Source: Paenibacillus selenitireducens (GTDB lineage Bacteria > Bacillota > Bacilli > Paenibacillales > Paenibacillaceae). Taken from it: 64,000 bases of DNA. Below, piece after piece: positions 46,879 through 54,909 of the stretch. The first letter of the stretch is position 1; every line of letters starts with the position of its first letter. The notes under the pieces are model-generated. The model saw only the letters and a list, made by a program, of their open reading frames with translations, did no database searches and was not told the origin of the DNA. Position numbers and translations under genes: made by a program. The stretch spans positions 371,854-435,853 of the forward strand of contig NZ_MSZX01000006.1 in assembly GCF_002021565.1 (NCBI RefSeq). The letters run 5' to 3'.

Positions 46879-48759
46879 TTAATCCGCGTAAATGTACCAT
46901 TTCCGAACGATCGGAATCTTCTTCCATATTCTTTTGAGATGAGGATACAAGTAGTAGTCCAAGCCAAGCGTGCTTCCGGATCCGCCGATAAGCGCACAGC
47001 CTGCGAACCAGTACCATAACATTTCGTAAGGAGCCATGCCGGAAGTCCAGATCATGAGTCCCATACCGATTGTCGCAATCGAAGCAATCGACGTGAATAG
47101 ACCCGCAATCAACATCAAACCAAAGATAATTTCACCGGCAACCATAGCCGTCTGGAAAAGCGTTGCTAGGAACGTATAACCGCCATCGTTCGTATAGAAG
47201 AACATATCCATGGTACCATTCACCATATTACTAATGAAACCTGGCACAGGGATCGCTTCAACCGCCGTTTTAGCACCCTCAACGGCCGAAGCAGCAGCCG
47301 ATGCATCTACGGTCTGGTGGACATCCGAGATCGCTTGCGTGGCAGCAGATGTACCATCTACGGCTTTCGCAGGAATCAAGAAAATGTTCGTTGGATCTTT
47401 CCATACCTTAGGTAACTTATTCAATCCTTCTTTTAACCACATCGCACCGACGAATACCCGTAACGGTACCAGCCAGAAATTCGGCGAACGCTTCGATAAA
47501 TGCCCGCCCACGAAGCTGCGACGGTTAGGAACATGGAAGAACTCATGTAACATGTAGGAATAACATTTATTAAATCCGCATACTTGGAACAAGTAGAACA
47601 GATTGATGAAATGTTTGAAGAACATTGCCATGAAGCCAGAGAACATAAACATTTTGCCAGGAAGACCTACATTGGCTACCCCGTAACGTCCACCGATACA
47701 TACCATGGCTCCGTGGAATACTGGTTTATAAGCTTTCTGCTCGCCGCCCGTAATCACTGCATGAATATTATTCGCTATCACAGGTGCAGCATTCTCGGCA
47801 TTTTCAACCATTTGCGGAACAGGACGTTCTTCGCCTTCTGGAATGAAGAAGATGTTATCGCCGACAACATACACATTCTTATGATCCACACTTTGTAAGT
47901 GTTCGTTCGTAACGATCCGTTTTCTGCCCTTTTGTTCCAAGTCCAGGTCGCCAACAAGATCCGAACCTTCGACACCTGCGGTCCAAATGACAGTTTTCGC
48001 TTCAATGTCACCCGATTCACCTAAGCTAACGGATGTGGGTGATACGCCCGTAATTTGTGTTCCTGTTATCACTTCGATGCCAAGTTTGTCGAGACGTTTT
48101 TTAGCCTTGGCAATCAATTTGTCCGGTAGAATCGGAAGAATTTTTGGAGCCATATCAGCAACAACTAACCGTACTTCAGAAGGTTCCACATAGAATTCTT
48201 TGCATAATTGTTCTTTATATTCCCCTAATTCGCCGATCATTTCGATACCCGTAAAACCGGCTCCAACAACGACAAAGGTTAACATTTGTTTGCGGATTGT
48301 CGGATTCGTCTCTTTTACAGCCGCGATGAACATGTTACGGATATGCTCGCGAAGTTTTACAGCATCTTCATAAGACCATAAGGAGAAAGCATGCTCTTCT
48401 GCGCCTGAAATTCCGAAGTACGATGGCTTACAACCTGTACCGATAACTAAGTAATCGTATTGATATTTATTATTCCCTTTGGAGTGCAGTGTATTGTTAT
48501 CGAAGTCGATGTTCGCGATATCATCCAATACAACATCCACATTACGTCCTGCAAAAATTTTCTTCAGATCGACTTTAATCGAGTCCTCTTCAACCCGACC
48601 TGCTGCTACTTCATGTAATTCAGTTAGGAGTGTGTGATATGGCTTGCGATCGATCAATTTGATCTCAACGCCAGATCCCTTCTTAAATTTCTTGGCTAAT
48701 TTCTTCGCCGTTAAGACGCCTCCGTAACCTCCACCAAGAACAACGATTTTCTTTGTCAT
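46879..48759 (-). CDS. ndh2: Type II NADH dehydrogenase with C-terminal membrane domain (Ndh2, EET type)
   Basis: 626 residues from the ATG at 48759 (GAGGTGACTCCC upstream). The N-terminal about 400 residues are a type II NADH:quinone oxidoreductase: FAD site VVLGGGYGGVLTAKK, NAD site VVVGAGFTGIEMIGEL, and VYVVGDNIFF. The C-terminal about 200 residues add DoxX-like membrane helices (RVFVGAMWLKEGLNKLPKVW, and three more hydrophobic segments), which ordinary Ndh lacks. This fused form is that of Ndh2 in flavin-based extracellular electron transfer, which feeds NADH electrons into a dedicated demethylmenaquinone pool. The pplA-like gene lies 96 bases upstream. Confidence 0.92.
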   Translation of the reverse strand: MTKKIVVLGGGYGGVLTAKKLAKKFKKGSGVEIKLIDRKPYHTLLTELHEVAAGRVEEDSIKVDLKKIFAGRNVDVVLDDIANIDFDNNTLHSKGNNKYQYDYLVIGTGCKPSYFGISGAEEHAFSLWSYEDAVKLREHIRNMFIAAVKETNPTIRKQMLTFVVVGAGFTGIEMIGELGEYKEQLCKEFYVEPSEVRLVVADMAPKILPILPDKLIAKAKKRLDKLGIEVITGTQITGVSPTSVSLGESGDIEAKTVIWTAGVEGSDLVGDLDLEQKGRKRIVTNEHLQSVDHKNVYVVGDNIFFIPEGEERPVPQMVENAENAAPVIANNIHAVITGGEQKAYKPVFHGAMVCIGGRYGVANVGLPGKMFMFSGFMAMFFKHFINLFYLFQVCGFNKCYSYMLHEFFHVPNRRSFVGGHLSKRSPNFWLVPLRVFVGAMWLKEGLNKLPKVWKDPTNIFLIPAKAVDGTSAATQAISDVHQTVDASAAASAVEGAKTAVEAIPVPGFISNMVNGTMDMFFYTNDGGYTFLATLFQTAMVAGEIIFGLMLIAGLFTSIASIATIGMGLMIWTSGMAPYEMLWYWFAGCALIGGSGSTLGLDYYLYPHLKRIWKKIPIVRKWYIYAD

Positions 48760-48855
48760 GGGAGTCACCTCTTCGTTCGTATTTTACGAAAGAAACCCCC
48801 GCCGTTTGCTCGACAGGGAATTCTTTCTTGTTCATCCATTCGTAAGTATTTCTGC

Positions 48856-49752
48856 TTATTTCGCGCCTTCTAATGCTTTTGTAGCCAAGTCAACGAATGG
48901 GCTAACCGTAATCGTTACACCGGATACCGCATCCGATTTACCGTCATCTTTCAGAGCAAATGCGGAAGGATCTTGTTTCTCGATTAAGAATTTCTCAGCT
49001 GCTGCTGCTTCTTCATGCCATTCAGCAAGAGCGTTTCCTTTTTCTTTCATACCGTATTTACCGTCTTGGGATAATTTTTTCTTTGTGTCTCCACCGTCTT
49101 TGCTCAATCCATCCCAGTTCGCTGCAACGATATTCCCGTTAAGAACCGTCAAATCAACACTAAATTTAAAGCCAGTTTTATCGAAGTCTGCCTCTTCAGC
49201 ATGGTAAGCACCATCTTTATAAGGACCTGGTTGAACCACACCTGCTGCTAGTGCTTTCTCAGCCAATTCTGCGAAAGGAGCTACTGTAATCGTTACGCCA
49301 GATACCGCATCGGATTTACCGTCAGCGTTCGTTGTAATGGCTTTAGGATCTTGTTTTTCAATCAAGAATTGCTCTGCTTTTTGGGCTTCCTCGTGCCATT
49401 CAGCGAGCGCGCCGCCTTTTTCTTTCATTGGGTATTTACCCTCTTTAGAAAGAGTCTTCTTGTCTGGGCCTGCTGCTTCATTGATCCCATTCCAGTTCGC
49501 TTCCGTAATTTTGCCGCCTTCCACTTTCAAAGTCACAGCATATTTCCAACCTTCTGCGAATTCAGGCTGTTCTGCATAATATGTTCCATCCGCGTAAGCC
49601 CCCTGCTTAGCAGCACTATCATTATCATTTGTTGTTTGTTCTGTGGATGTTGTGTTATCTGTAGCCGCTTTGTCGTCAGATTTTGCTCCGCAACCTGCTA
49701 ATAGACCAATTACCAACGCAGTCGTCATTAAAATTACAGATAGTTTTTTCAT
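48856..49752 (-). CDS. pplA: PplA-like lipoprotein with two FMN-binding domains
   Basis: 298 residues. The signal peptide ends LLAGC (Cys21), followed by a Thr/Asn/Asp-rich tether and two similar FMN_bind domains (about 55-170 and 178-296). Each ends with the ApbE target motif DAVSGVT; the flavinylated residues should be Thr154 and Thr280. PplA of Listeria has the same plan and carries electrons from membrane quinol to external acceptors such as Fe(III). ApbE at 28455-29531 is the expected modifying enzyme. The gene has AGGAGGG upstream and starts the pplA-ndh2-hepS-hepT series behind an Fnr-type box. Confidence 0.93.
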   Translation of the reverse strand: MKKLSVILMTTALVIGLLAGCGAKSDDKAATDNTTSTEQTTNDNDSAAKQGAYADGTYYAEQPEFAEGWKYAVTLKVEGGKITEANWNGINEAAGPDKKTLSKEGKYPMKEKGGALAEWHEEAQKAEQFLIEKQDPKAITTNADGKSDAVSGVTITVAPFAELAEKALAAGVVQPGPYKDGAYHAEEADFDKTGFKFSVDLTVLNGNIVAANWDGLSKDGGDTKKKLSQDGKYGMKEKGNALAEWHEEAAAAEKFLIEKQDPSAFALKDDGKSDAVSGVTITVSPFVDLATKALEGAK

Positions 49753-49811
49753 TCTCTAGACCCTCCTATTTGTTATAGCCCCCACTGGGTTGTGAATTTT
49801 ATCTCAAAGTC

Positions 49812-49840
49812 ATTTTATCAGAATTTTAACATCGGGCATG
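49812..49840 (-). promoter_or_regulatory. Predicted pplA promoter (class II activated)
   Basis: On the minus strand a TG-extended -10 TAAAAT (49812-49817) has a poor -35 (CATGCC, 49835-49840) that overlaps the Fnr-type box. This is the form expected of a promoter that needs an activator. A second TAAAAT at 49796-49801 is an alternative -10. Confidence 0.45.
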
Positions 49841-49854
49841 TGATGTATATCACA
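49839..49854. promoter_or_regulatory. Fnr/Crp-family operator upstream of pplA
   Basis: TGTGATGTATATCACA is a perfect TGTGA-N6-TCACA palindrome, the site known for Fnr (and ArcR-type) regulators in Bacillales. Its centre (49846.5) lies 41.5 bases from the start predicted by the -10 at 49812-49817, the standard class II activator position. Confidence 0.75.
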
Positions 49855-49901
49855 AAAAAATTAGAATTTTAAATTTGAATCATTCCTTCCAAATATCATC
49901 C

Positions 49902-49932
49902 AAAAAAAAAAGGCGAACCCGCTCGGTTCGCC
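49902..49932 (-). terminator. Rho-independent terminator of the glucosaminidase gene
   Basis: GGCGAACC/GGTTCGCC stem with a five-base loop; on the minus strand it is followed by ten T. Confidence 0.92.
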
Positions 49933-49952
49933 CCTTTGCTCTTGCATTTTAT

Positions 49953-50594
49953 TCATTTTAAACGACTTAACACAATCGTATTTAACCAAGTCAATTCAGA
50001 TAACGTCAATTGACTATTCTTGGCCTTATCCAGCCAACTCGGGTCCGTAATATATCCTTTTTTGATCAAATCGTCTAAGGCTGCCACTAACATCGTCTGC
50101 TGGTTTGCGTTTAAATTCAACGTGTTCTCCTCCTTTGTTGAGGCCGTGTCAAACATATATAAATGATATTGTTCGATTAATCGAATTAATGAGGCCGCGT
50201 AGCTTGGACTGGTTGCGTAACCGCCTTGTGCTACCGCATTGGCTGCTGTTTTATAATCTGCACCGATCACCTTCCGATACCGGTTGGGATTATCGCGTGT
50301 CCCATTCAATAGCAATGAGGAATGATCATCAATGGATTGCTGCCAGTCTGCATAGCTGCGGAAAGATGCCGTGGTTTGATATGGCTTGCCATCGGGACCA
50401 TATTCAATCGTAGGCCAAGAGCTGTTCCCTCCTTTGATCCCGAACAGGTTATTCTGCTTCACCGTCAGACCCGAGCTTCCCCAAGCGCTCTCTAGGGCGG
50501 CTTGCGCAATCGTCAGTGAAGCTGGAATCCCGGTGTCTTGCATGCTTTTGACAGCCATCGGCGCAATCCTCGAAATAAATTGTTGCGGATCCAT
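49953..50594 (-). CDS. Glucosaminidase-domain peptidoglycan hydrolase (FlgJ/LytG-like), no signal peptide
   Basis: 213 residues from the ATG at 50594 (GGAGGG eight bases before); an ATG two codons earlier is too close to the site. The glucosaminidase fold is shown by SLTIAQAALESAWGSSGL with the catalytic Glu, NNLFGIKG, ASFRSYADWQQSIDDHSSLL and YATSPSYAASLI. It should cut N-acetylglucosamine-containing glycan strands of the wall. A C-terminal helical tail of about 55 residues (QQTMLVAALDDLIKKGYITD) is not recognised. No signal peptide or membrane helix is seen, so export would need another route. Monocistronic with its own terminator. Confidence 0.85.
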   Translation of the reverse strand: MDPQQFISRIAPMAVKSMQDTGIPASLTIAQAALESAWGSSGLTVKQNNLFGIKGGNSSWPTIEYGPDGKPYQTTASFRSYADWQQSIDDHSSLLLNGTRDNPNRYRKVIGADYKTAANAVAQGGYATSPSYAASLIRLIEQYHLYMFDTASTKEENTLNLNANQQTMLVAALDDLIKKGYITDPSWLDKAKNSQLTLSELTWLNTIVLSRLK

Positions 50595-50670
50595 ATGCAT
50601 GTCCCTCCTCTCATACCACAATATATGCAAGGAAACCGAAGAAGGACAAGGCTGATTCCAAAAAACGCAA

Positions 50671-50704
50671 AAAACCCGCACAGCAATCATGCTGTACAGG
50701 CTCG
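50671..50704 (-). terminator. Rho-independent terminator of the sugar-acid operon
   Basis: An ACAGCA/TGCTGT-centred stem extended by GCCTG/CGGGT-type pairs, followed on the minus strand by TTTTTTGCG. It lies just after the FAH hydrolase gene. Confidence 0.8.
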
Positions 50705-50720
50705 TAATTCGATGATGTAC

Positions 50721-51605
50721 TTATTCACCAATAAATCGGTTCGTTAATGCGCCAAGCTTCTCAATTTCAATCGTAACAACATCACCTGGCTGTAAGTATA
50801 CGCGTTGTTCCGGAGGCAATCCAAGCACAACACCTTCTGGTGTTCCTGTCAAAATAATATCCCCAGGAACCAGGGTCATATGCTGCGAGATATAGCTTAC
50901 GATCTCATCGCAAGCAAAAATCATATCCGACGTATTTGAATTTTGACGCACTTCACCATTCACGGTTGCGCTAATCTTCAAATCGTTGGGATTTCCAACT
51001 TCATCGGCTGTAACCAAGTAAGGACCCAGCGGGCTGAAATCATCACAAGTTTTACCTAATAACCATTGATGCGTGCGCATCTGCAAATCACGTGCAGACA
51101 GGTCATTTACTGCACAGTAACCAAATACATGATCAAGCGCTTCTTCACGGGATACATTTTTGGTATTTTTCCCAATGACGATCACGAGCTCTGCTTCATA
51201 ATCCAATTCTTTAGTTACGTTCGGCACAACAATCTCTGCTTGGTGAGCTGTCAAAGTGTTATTGAATTTATTGAATAAGATCGGATATTGCGGAATCGGC
51301 GCATTCGTCTCTTCCGCGTGCTTACGGTAGTTCAGACCGACACAAATGATTTTGTTCGGAGCTGTGACACATGGTCCCCACGTTATCGTTGACTCATCCA
51401 AGTAGCTTGATGTCGGGGCTTCCTTGATGAAGGATTGAAGCGCCTGAACAGCTTCGACTCCACCTTCAATCACTTCCATCACTGTTGTAGGTACTTGATT
51501 GTTCCCTGGTTGTGCGGCTAATGCACCAACAACATCGAGTACGCCTTGCTCAGTGCGAACACCTAAACGTTGTTGACCCTCGTTAATGAATGTTAATAAT
51601 TTCAC
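50721..51605 (-). CDS. Fumarylacetoacetate hydrolase family protein (2,4-diketo-3-deoxy sugar-acid hydrolase-like)
   Basis: 294 residues from a GTG at 51605 with AAGGAGGA upstream. FAH-fold features: GLNYRKHAEETNAPIPQYPI, metal ligands in ELDYEAELVIVIG, NDLSARDLQ, TGTPEGVVLG and a C-terminal PGDVVTIEIEKLG. Members include 2,4-diketo-3-deoxy-L-rhamnonate/fuconate hydrolases, which release pyruvate and L-lactate. As the last gene after two SDRs and a UxaA-type dehydratase it fits that final step; the exact substrate is inferred. Confidence 0.85.
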   Translation of the reverse strand: MKLLTFINEGQQRLGVRTEQGVLDVVGALAAQPGNNQVPTTVMEVIEGGVEAVQALQSFIKEAPTSSYLDESTITWGPCVTAPNKIICVGLNYRKHAEETNAPIPQYPILFNKFNNTLTAHQAEIVVPNVTKELDYEAELVIVIGKNTKNVSREEALDHVFGYCAVNDLSARDLQMRTHQWLLGKTCDDFSPLGPYLVTADEVGNPNDLKISATVNGEVRQNSNTSDMIFACDEIVSYISQHMTLVPGDIILTGTPEGVVLGLPPEQRVYLQPGDVVTIEIEKLGALTNRFIGE

Positions 51606-51626
51606 GTTGCGATCCTCCTTAGTCGA

Positions 51627-52400
51627 TTATGCGTTTTTACCGAATACAACACCGCCGTCAATATACAGCGGGGAGCCCATCATGAACTTCGATTCATCTG
51701 AAGCTAAGAACAATGCCGCTTGCGCCACATCTTCCGGACGTCCCAAATCACCGCTTAATTGACGTGTTTTCAATGAAGCATACGCTTCTTCTGGATTATC
51801 ATAAGACTTCTTCAAGTAATCTTCAACAAACGGTGTCAGAATGGTCCCTGGCAATAGGGCATTTACACGAATATTATACGGCGCATAATCCACTTGCATG
51901 GATTTTGTTAAGGCAAGAACAGCACCTTTGGTCGTGGAGTAAGATCCGCGTTGTGCCAGACCAATCTCCGCGATACACGACGACATATTAATGATAGACC
52001 CGGATTTCGCTTCCATCATATGCGGCAGTACATATTTGCTAGGCAGGAATACGCCTTTAATGTTGATATTGATCACGCGGTCCCATGCTTCTTCTTCAAT
52101 TTCATGCAATCGGCCCACACCACTAACCCCTGCATTGTTAAAGAGCACATCGATGCGTCCGTAACGTTCGATCGCTTCCGCGACCATGGCTTGCACTTCA
52201 GCAGCTTTGGTTACATCTGCCTTGATGAAATAGGCACGGCCGCCAGCCGCTTCAATTTCACGAACTGTGGCTTGCCCATGTTCTACATTCAAATCGTTGA
52301 CGATTACAACTGCGCCTTCTTGTGCAAATCGCAATGCCGTACTTCTTCCAATTCCAGAGCCCGATCCTGTAATTAACGTTACTTTATCCTGCAATCTCAT
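51627..52400 (-). CDS. SDR family oxidoreductase (sugar or keto-deoxy acid dehydrogenase)
   Basis: 257 residues with the classical SDR pattern: GSGSGIGRSTALRFA cofactor site, NNAGVSG, Ser of NMSSCIAE, and YSTTKGA with the catalytic Tyr and Lys. The acidic NDLN after the second strand suggests NAD+ preference. It is 21 bases upstream of the FAH hydrolase gene. In the related route, one SDR oxidises the sugar and another oxidises the 2-keto-3-deoxy acid at C4; this one, next to the hydrolase, could do the latter. Confidence 0.88.
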   Translation of the reverse strand: MRLQDKVTLITGSGSGIGRSTALRFAQEGAVVIVNDLNVEHGQATVREIEAAGGRAYFIKADVTKAAEVQAMVAEAIERYGRIDVLFNNAGVSGVGRLHEIEEEAWDRVININIKGVFLPSKYVLPHMMEAKSGSIINMSSCIAEIGLAQRGSYSTTKGAVLALTKSMQVDYAPYNIRVNALLPGTILTPFVEDYLKKSYDNPEEAYASLKTRQLSGDLGRPEDVAQAALFLASDESKFMMGSPLYIDGGVVFGKNA

Positions 52401-52438
52401 CTACGTACTCCCCTTTCATTTCGAACGAACGATTGGTT

Positions 52439-53233
52439 TTAGTGCTCCATATGATCATCTGGTTGTGCTGCTTTGACCGTTAAACCACCATCTACCATCA
52501 GTAAATGGCCATTAACTTGCATGGCTTCTTCCGATGCTAAGAATACAACTGCATCGCCAATTTGACGGGCAGTTCCTAGTCGTTTCATCGGGTTTGCATC
52601 AATTTCTTGCTGACGAATTTCAGGGCTGGCCAGATAATCCGTACACATATCCGTATCCACCGTGCTTGGTCCAACCGCATTGACATTAATATTGAACTTG
52701 CCTAATTCAATCGCCATGCCTTTGGTCAGCATGTTCGCTGCCGCTTTCGATGATTGATAGTGCGGAATTACTGGACTCGTTACCACCAAGCTTGCTGTCG
52801 ACAATACGTTAACGATTTTACCGTAGCGGCGTTCAATCATCCCTTTGGCAGCGATTTGAGAACATAGGAAAATGGATTTCACGTTGGTATTATAAGTACG
52901 ATCCCAAGTCTCTTCCGATACCTGCATGAAAGCTTCGAATGGTGCAACCCCTGCATTATTCACGAGAATTTCAACCGGTCCAAGTTCCGCTTCTACCGCT
53001 GCGAACATTGCTTCAACTTGTGCTTTGCTGCCTACGTCTGCACGTACGACCATCGCGCGTTGACCCAAGGCTTCAACTTTCGCTTTTACCTGCTCTGCAA
53101 GGTCCAAGCTGCGTTCTGATGTATAGTTAATCGCTACGTCTGCACCCTCTTCGGCTAGGCGAATGACAATGGCCTCTCCAATACCGCGGCTGCCACCCGT
53201 AACAAGTGCTACTTTTGATTTTAATCGATTCAT
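52439..53233 (-). CDS. SDR family oxidoreductase (possible sugar dehydrogenase)
   Basis: 264 residues: GGSRGIGEAIVIRLA, NNAGVAPFE, then Ser in LSTASLV and YQSSKAA with the catalytic Tyr and Lys. The NYTSERS sequence after strand two is compatible with NADP+ use. It is 38 bases upstream of the second SDR and 22 bases after the UxaA large-subunit gene. It could be the first enzyme of the route (aldose dehydrogenase, as FucX of Campylobacter), but 3-oxoacyl-ACP reductase-like sequences are hard to assign. Confidence 0.88.
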   Translation of the reverse strand: MNRLKSKVALVTGGSRGIGEAIVIRLAEEGADVAINYTSERSLDLAEQVKAKVEALGQRAMVVRADVGSKAQVEAMFAAVEAELGPVEILVNNAGVAPFEAFMQVSEETWDRTYNTNVKSIFLCSQIAAKGMIERRYGKIVNVLSTASLVVTSPVIPHYQSSKAAANMLTKGMAIELGKFNINVNAVGPSTVDTDMCTDYLASPEIRQQEIDANPMKRLGTARQIGDAVVFLASEEAMQVNGHLLMVDGGLTVKAAQPDDHMEH

Positions 53234-53255
53234 ATCTCTATTGCCTCCTCATTTA

Positions 53256-54416
53256 TTACAATGTTGGTCCAATACGGTTGATACTAAATTCTTGATGCCC
53301 TAAAATCTCAGCCTTCGTCTCTTTGCCGTCCGCAACTTCAACGATTTCCTGCCAGATGGCTTCCCCAGCTTCGTTCAATCCTAACGTACCGTTCAGCATC
53401 GCACTAACATCCACATCCAAGTTATCGTTCATCGACTTAAATACGCGCTCATTACCGGTAATTTTAATAACTGGGATAACAGCCGCGCCAGTTGGCGTTC
53501 CACGTCCTGTCGTAAAGCACACCAGATGTACACCGCTAGCCGCCATACCCGACACACACTCAATGTCATTTCCCGGGGAATCCATGAAATACAGACCTTT
53601 ACCCGGAACCGCTTCTGCATATTCAAAAGCGCCTACGAGGGGTGAAGTACCGCATTTACTGATGCATCCCAAAGATTTTTCTTCTATAGTAGAAAGTCCG
53701 CCTGCAATGTTGCCCGGGCTTGGATTTCCCCCGCGCATATCGGCGCCCATTCGGTTAATTTCCACTTCAAAACGTTCGATAAAATGATACAGCTTATCCG
53801 CTACCTCTGGTGTACTGCAGCGCGCAGCCATGACATGTTCCGCACCAATGATCTCCGTCGTTTCACTGATGACAACGGTTCCGCCTTTAGCAATCAGAAT
53901 ATCCGATGCTACACCTAATGCCGGATTCGATGCCATGCCTGATGTCGCATCTGATCCACCGCATTTCACGCCAATGCGCAATTCACTAATTGGAACATCG
54001 ACAACTGGCTCTTGATCCAAGCCAGCACGCAGCCGTTTGGCGATTTCGATTCCTTTTTGAATGGCTTTCACCGATCCACCGACTTCTTGAATATCAATGA
54101 CTTCAACGGGTTTGCCCGTCTCACCGATGGATTGTGCCAATTCATGCGGGTTAATGACTTCGCATCCCAGACTAACAATAATGACGGCCCCAACATTCGG
54201 GTTGCGCCCTGTACCAGCTAACGTCTCGAATGTACGCACTTTATCCGCGCCAATTTGGCTGCATCCATGTTGATGAGGAATGGAAACGGTTCCACTTACA
54301 CTCTGACTAATCCGATTGCATACTTGATTCGCACAAATAACGGTGGGAATCACTAATAAATGATTACGAATTCCGTATTCTCCGTTTGCACGTTGATATC
54401 CCTTAATATGATCCAT
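53256..54416 (-). CDS. UxaA-family sugar-acid dehydratase, large (C-terminal) subunit
   Basis: 386 residues matching the C-terminal part of altronate/galactarate dehydratases: YGIRNHLLVIPTVICANQVC, HQHGCSQIGAD, GVKCGGSDATSG, and CTTGRGTPTGAAVIPVIKI. Conserved Cys and His residues bind an iron cofactor. The SAF-type N-terminal part is encoded separately by the gene 20 bases upstream, so the enzyme is a split form. In Campylobacter jejuni a split UxaA-type enzyme belongs to the L-fucose operon; together with SDR and FAH genes here this favours an L-fuconate/L-rhamnonate-type substrate over altronate. Confidence 0.88.
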   Translation of the reverse strand: MDHIKGYQRANGEYGIRNHLLVIPTVICANQVCNRISQSVSGTVSIPHQHGCSQIGADKVRTFETLAGTGRNPNVGAVIIVSLGCEVINPHELAQSIGETGKPVEVIDIQEVGGSVKAIQKGIEIAKRLRAGLDQEPVVDVPISELRIGVKCGGSDATSGMASNPALGVASDILIAKGGTVVISETTEIIGAEHVMAARCSTPEVADKLYHFIERFEVEINRMGADMRGGNPSPGNIAGGLSTIEEKSLGCISKCGTSPLVGAFEYAEAVPGKGLYFMDSPGNDIECVSGMAASGVHLVCFTTGRGTPTGAAVIPVIKITGNERVFKSMNDNLDVDVSAMLNGTLGLNEAGEAIWQEIVEVADGKETKAEILGHQEFSINRIGPTL

Positions 54417-54436
54417 GATCTTGGCCTCCCTGGCGC

Positions 54437-54754
54437 TTATGCCTCTTGACTTTGGTCTCCTCTACCGCGAATCCCTTCCACATTGTGCACATGGACATGA
54501 CGTCCACGTTCGATTGCAATCGTTGCACGCCCAATCACTTCACCGTATTTCTTCACATGTGTGCCTTCTTCCATGTCGACAAGAGCAATCTTATGCCCAA
54601 ATGGAATCGGGTCTAACGCAACAACTGTTACCAGCTGATCTTTACTTCTGTAATGCACGGTATCCCCTGCTGCGATATCTTTCAAAGCGGTGGCTACATG
54701 ATCCTTCTCATCCACAACTAATGCATCTGCACCTGCTACAACTTCACCAGCCAT
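54437..54754 (-). CDS. UxaA-family dehydratase, small (SAF domain) subunit
   Basis: 105 residues with the SAF-like N-terminal domain of altronate dehydratases: DHVATALKDIAAGDTV, ALDPIPFGHKIALVDMEEGT and YGEVIGRAT. First gene of the five-gene operon, with GAGGTGA before the ATG. The predicted promoter and a LacI-type operator lie directly upstream. Confidence 0.88.
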   Translation of the reverse strand: MAGEVVAGADALVVDEKDHVATALKDIAAGDTVHYRSKDQLVTVVALDPIPFGHKIALVDMEEGTHVKKYGEVIGRATIAIERGRHVHVHNVEGIRGRGDQSQEA

Positions 54755-54776
54755 TATTCAATCACCTCGGATTTAG

Positions 54777-54790
54777 AGTTATCGGTAACT
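54777..54790. promoter_or_regulatory. LacI-family operator candidate
   Basis: AGTTATCGGTAACT (minus strand AGTTACCGATAACT) is a near-perfect palindrome with a central CG, the usual form of LacI-family operators. It starts two bases downstream of the predicted -10 and covers the transcription start of the sugar-acid operon, so the LacI protein encoded divergently would repress there. Confidence 0.65.
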
Positions 54791-54792
54791 CA

Positions 54793-54821
54793 AAAGTATC
54801 AATTTTACGGTTTAGTGTCAA
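54793..54821 (-). promoter_or_regulatory. Predicted promoter of the sugar-acid operon
   Basis: On the minus strand a perfect TTGACA (54816-54821), 17 bases, then TACTTT (54793-54798) with a TG-extended -10. It is 39 bases upstream of the first gene. Confidence 0.7.
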
Positions 54822-54909
54822 GGGATATTTTCCTGAGTGATGACCTTGACTTTCAAGATCAATTCCGTCAATAATGACTTAAACACCTGATTGAGAAAGG
54901 GATCTTACC

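Noticed and set aside
46674..46997. 107-codon minus-strand frame across the ndh2 3' end and the structured gap
   Set aside because: More than 100 bases lie inside ndh2 in another frame and the predicted product has no recognisable feature; a structured RNA explains the gap better.
53256..54754. Assignment as a true altronate dehydratase for glucuronate/galacturonate use
   Set aside because: No uxaB, uxaC, uxuA or KDG kinase/aldolase genes are nearby, while SDR and FAH genes point to another sugar acid.
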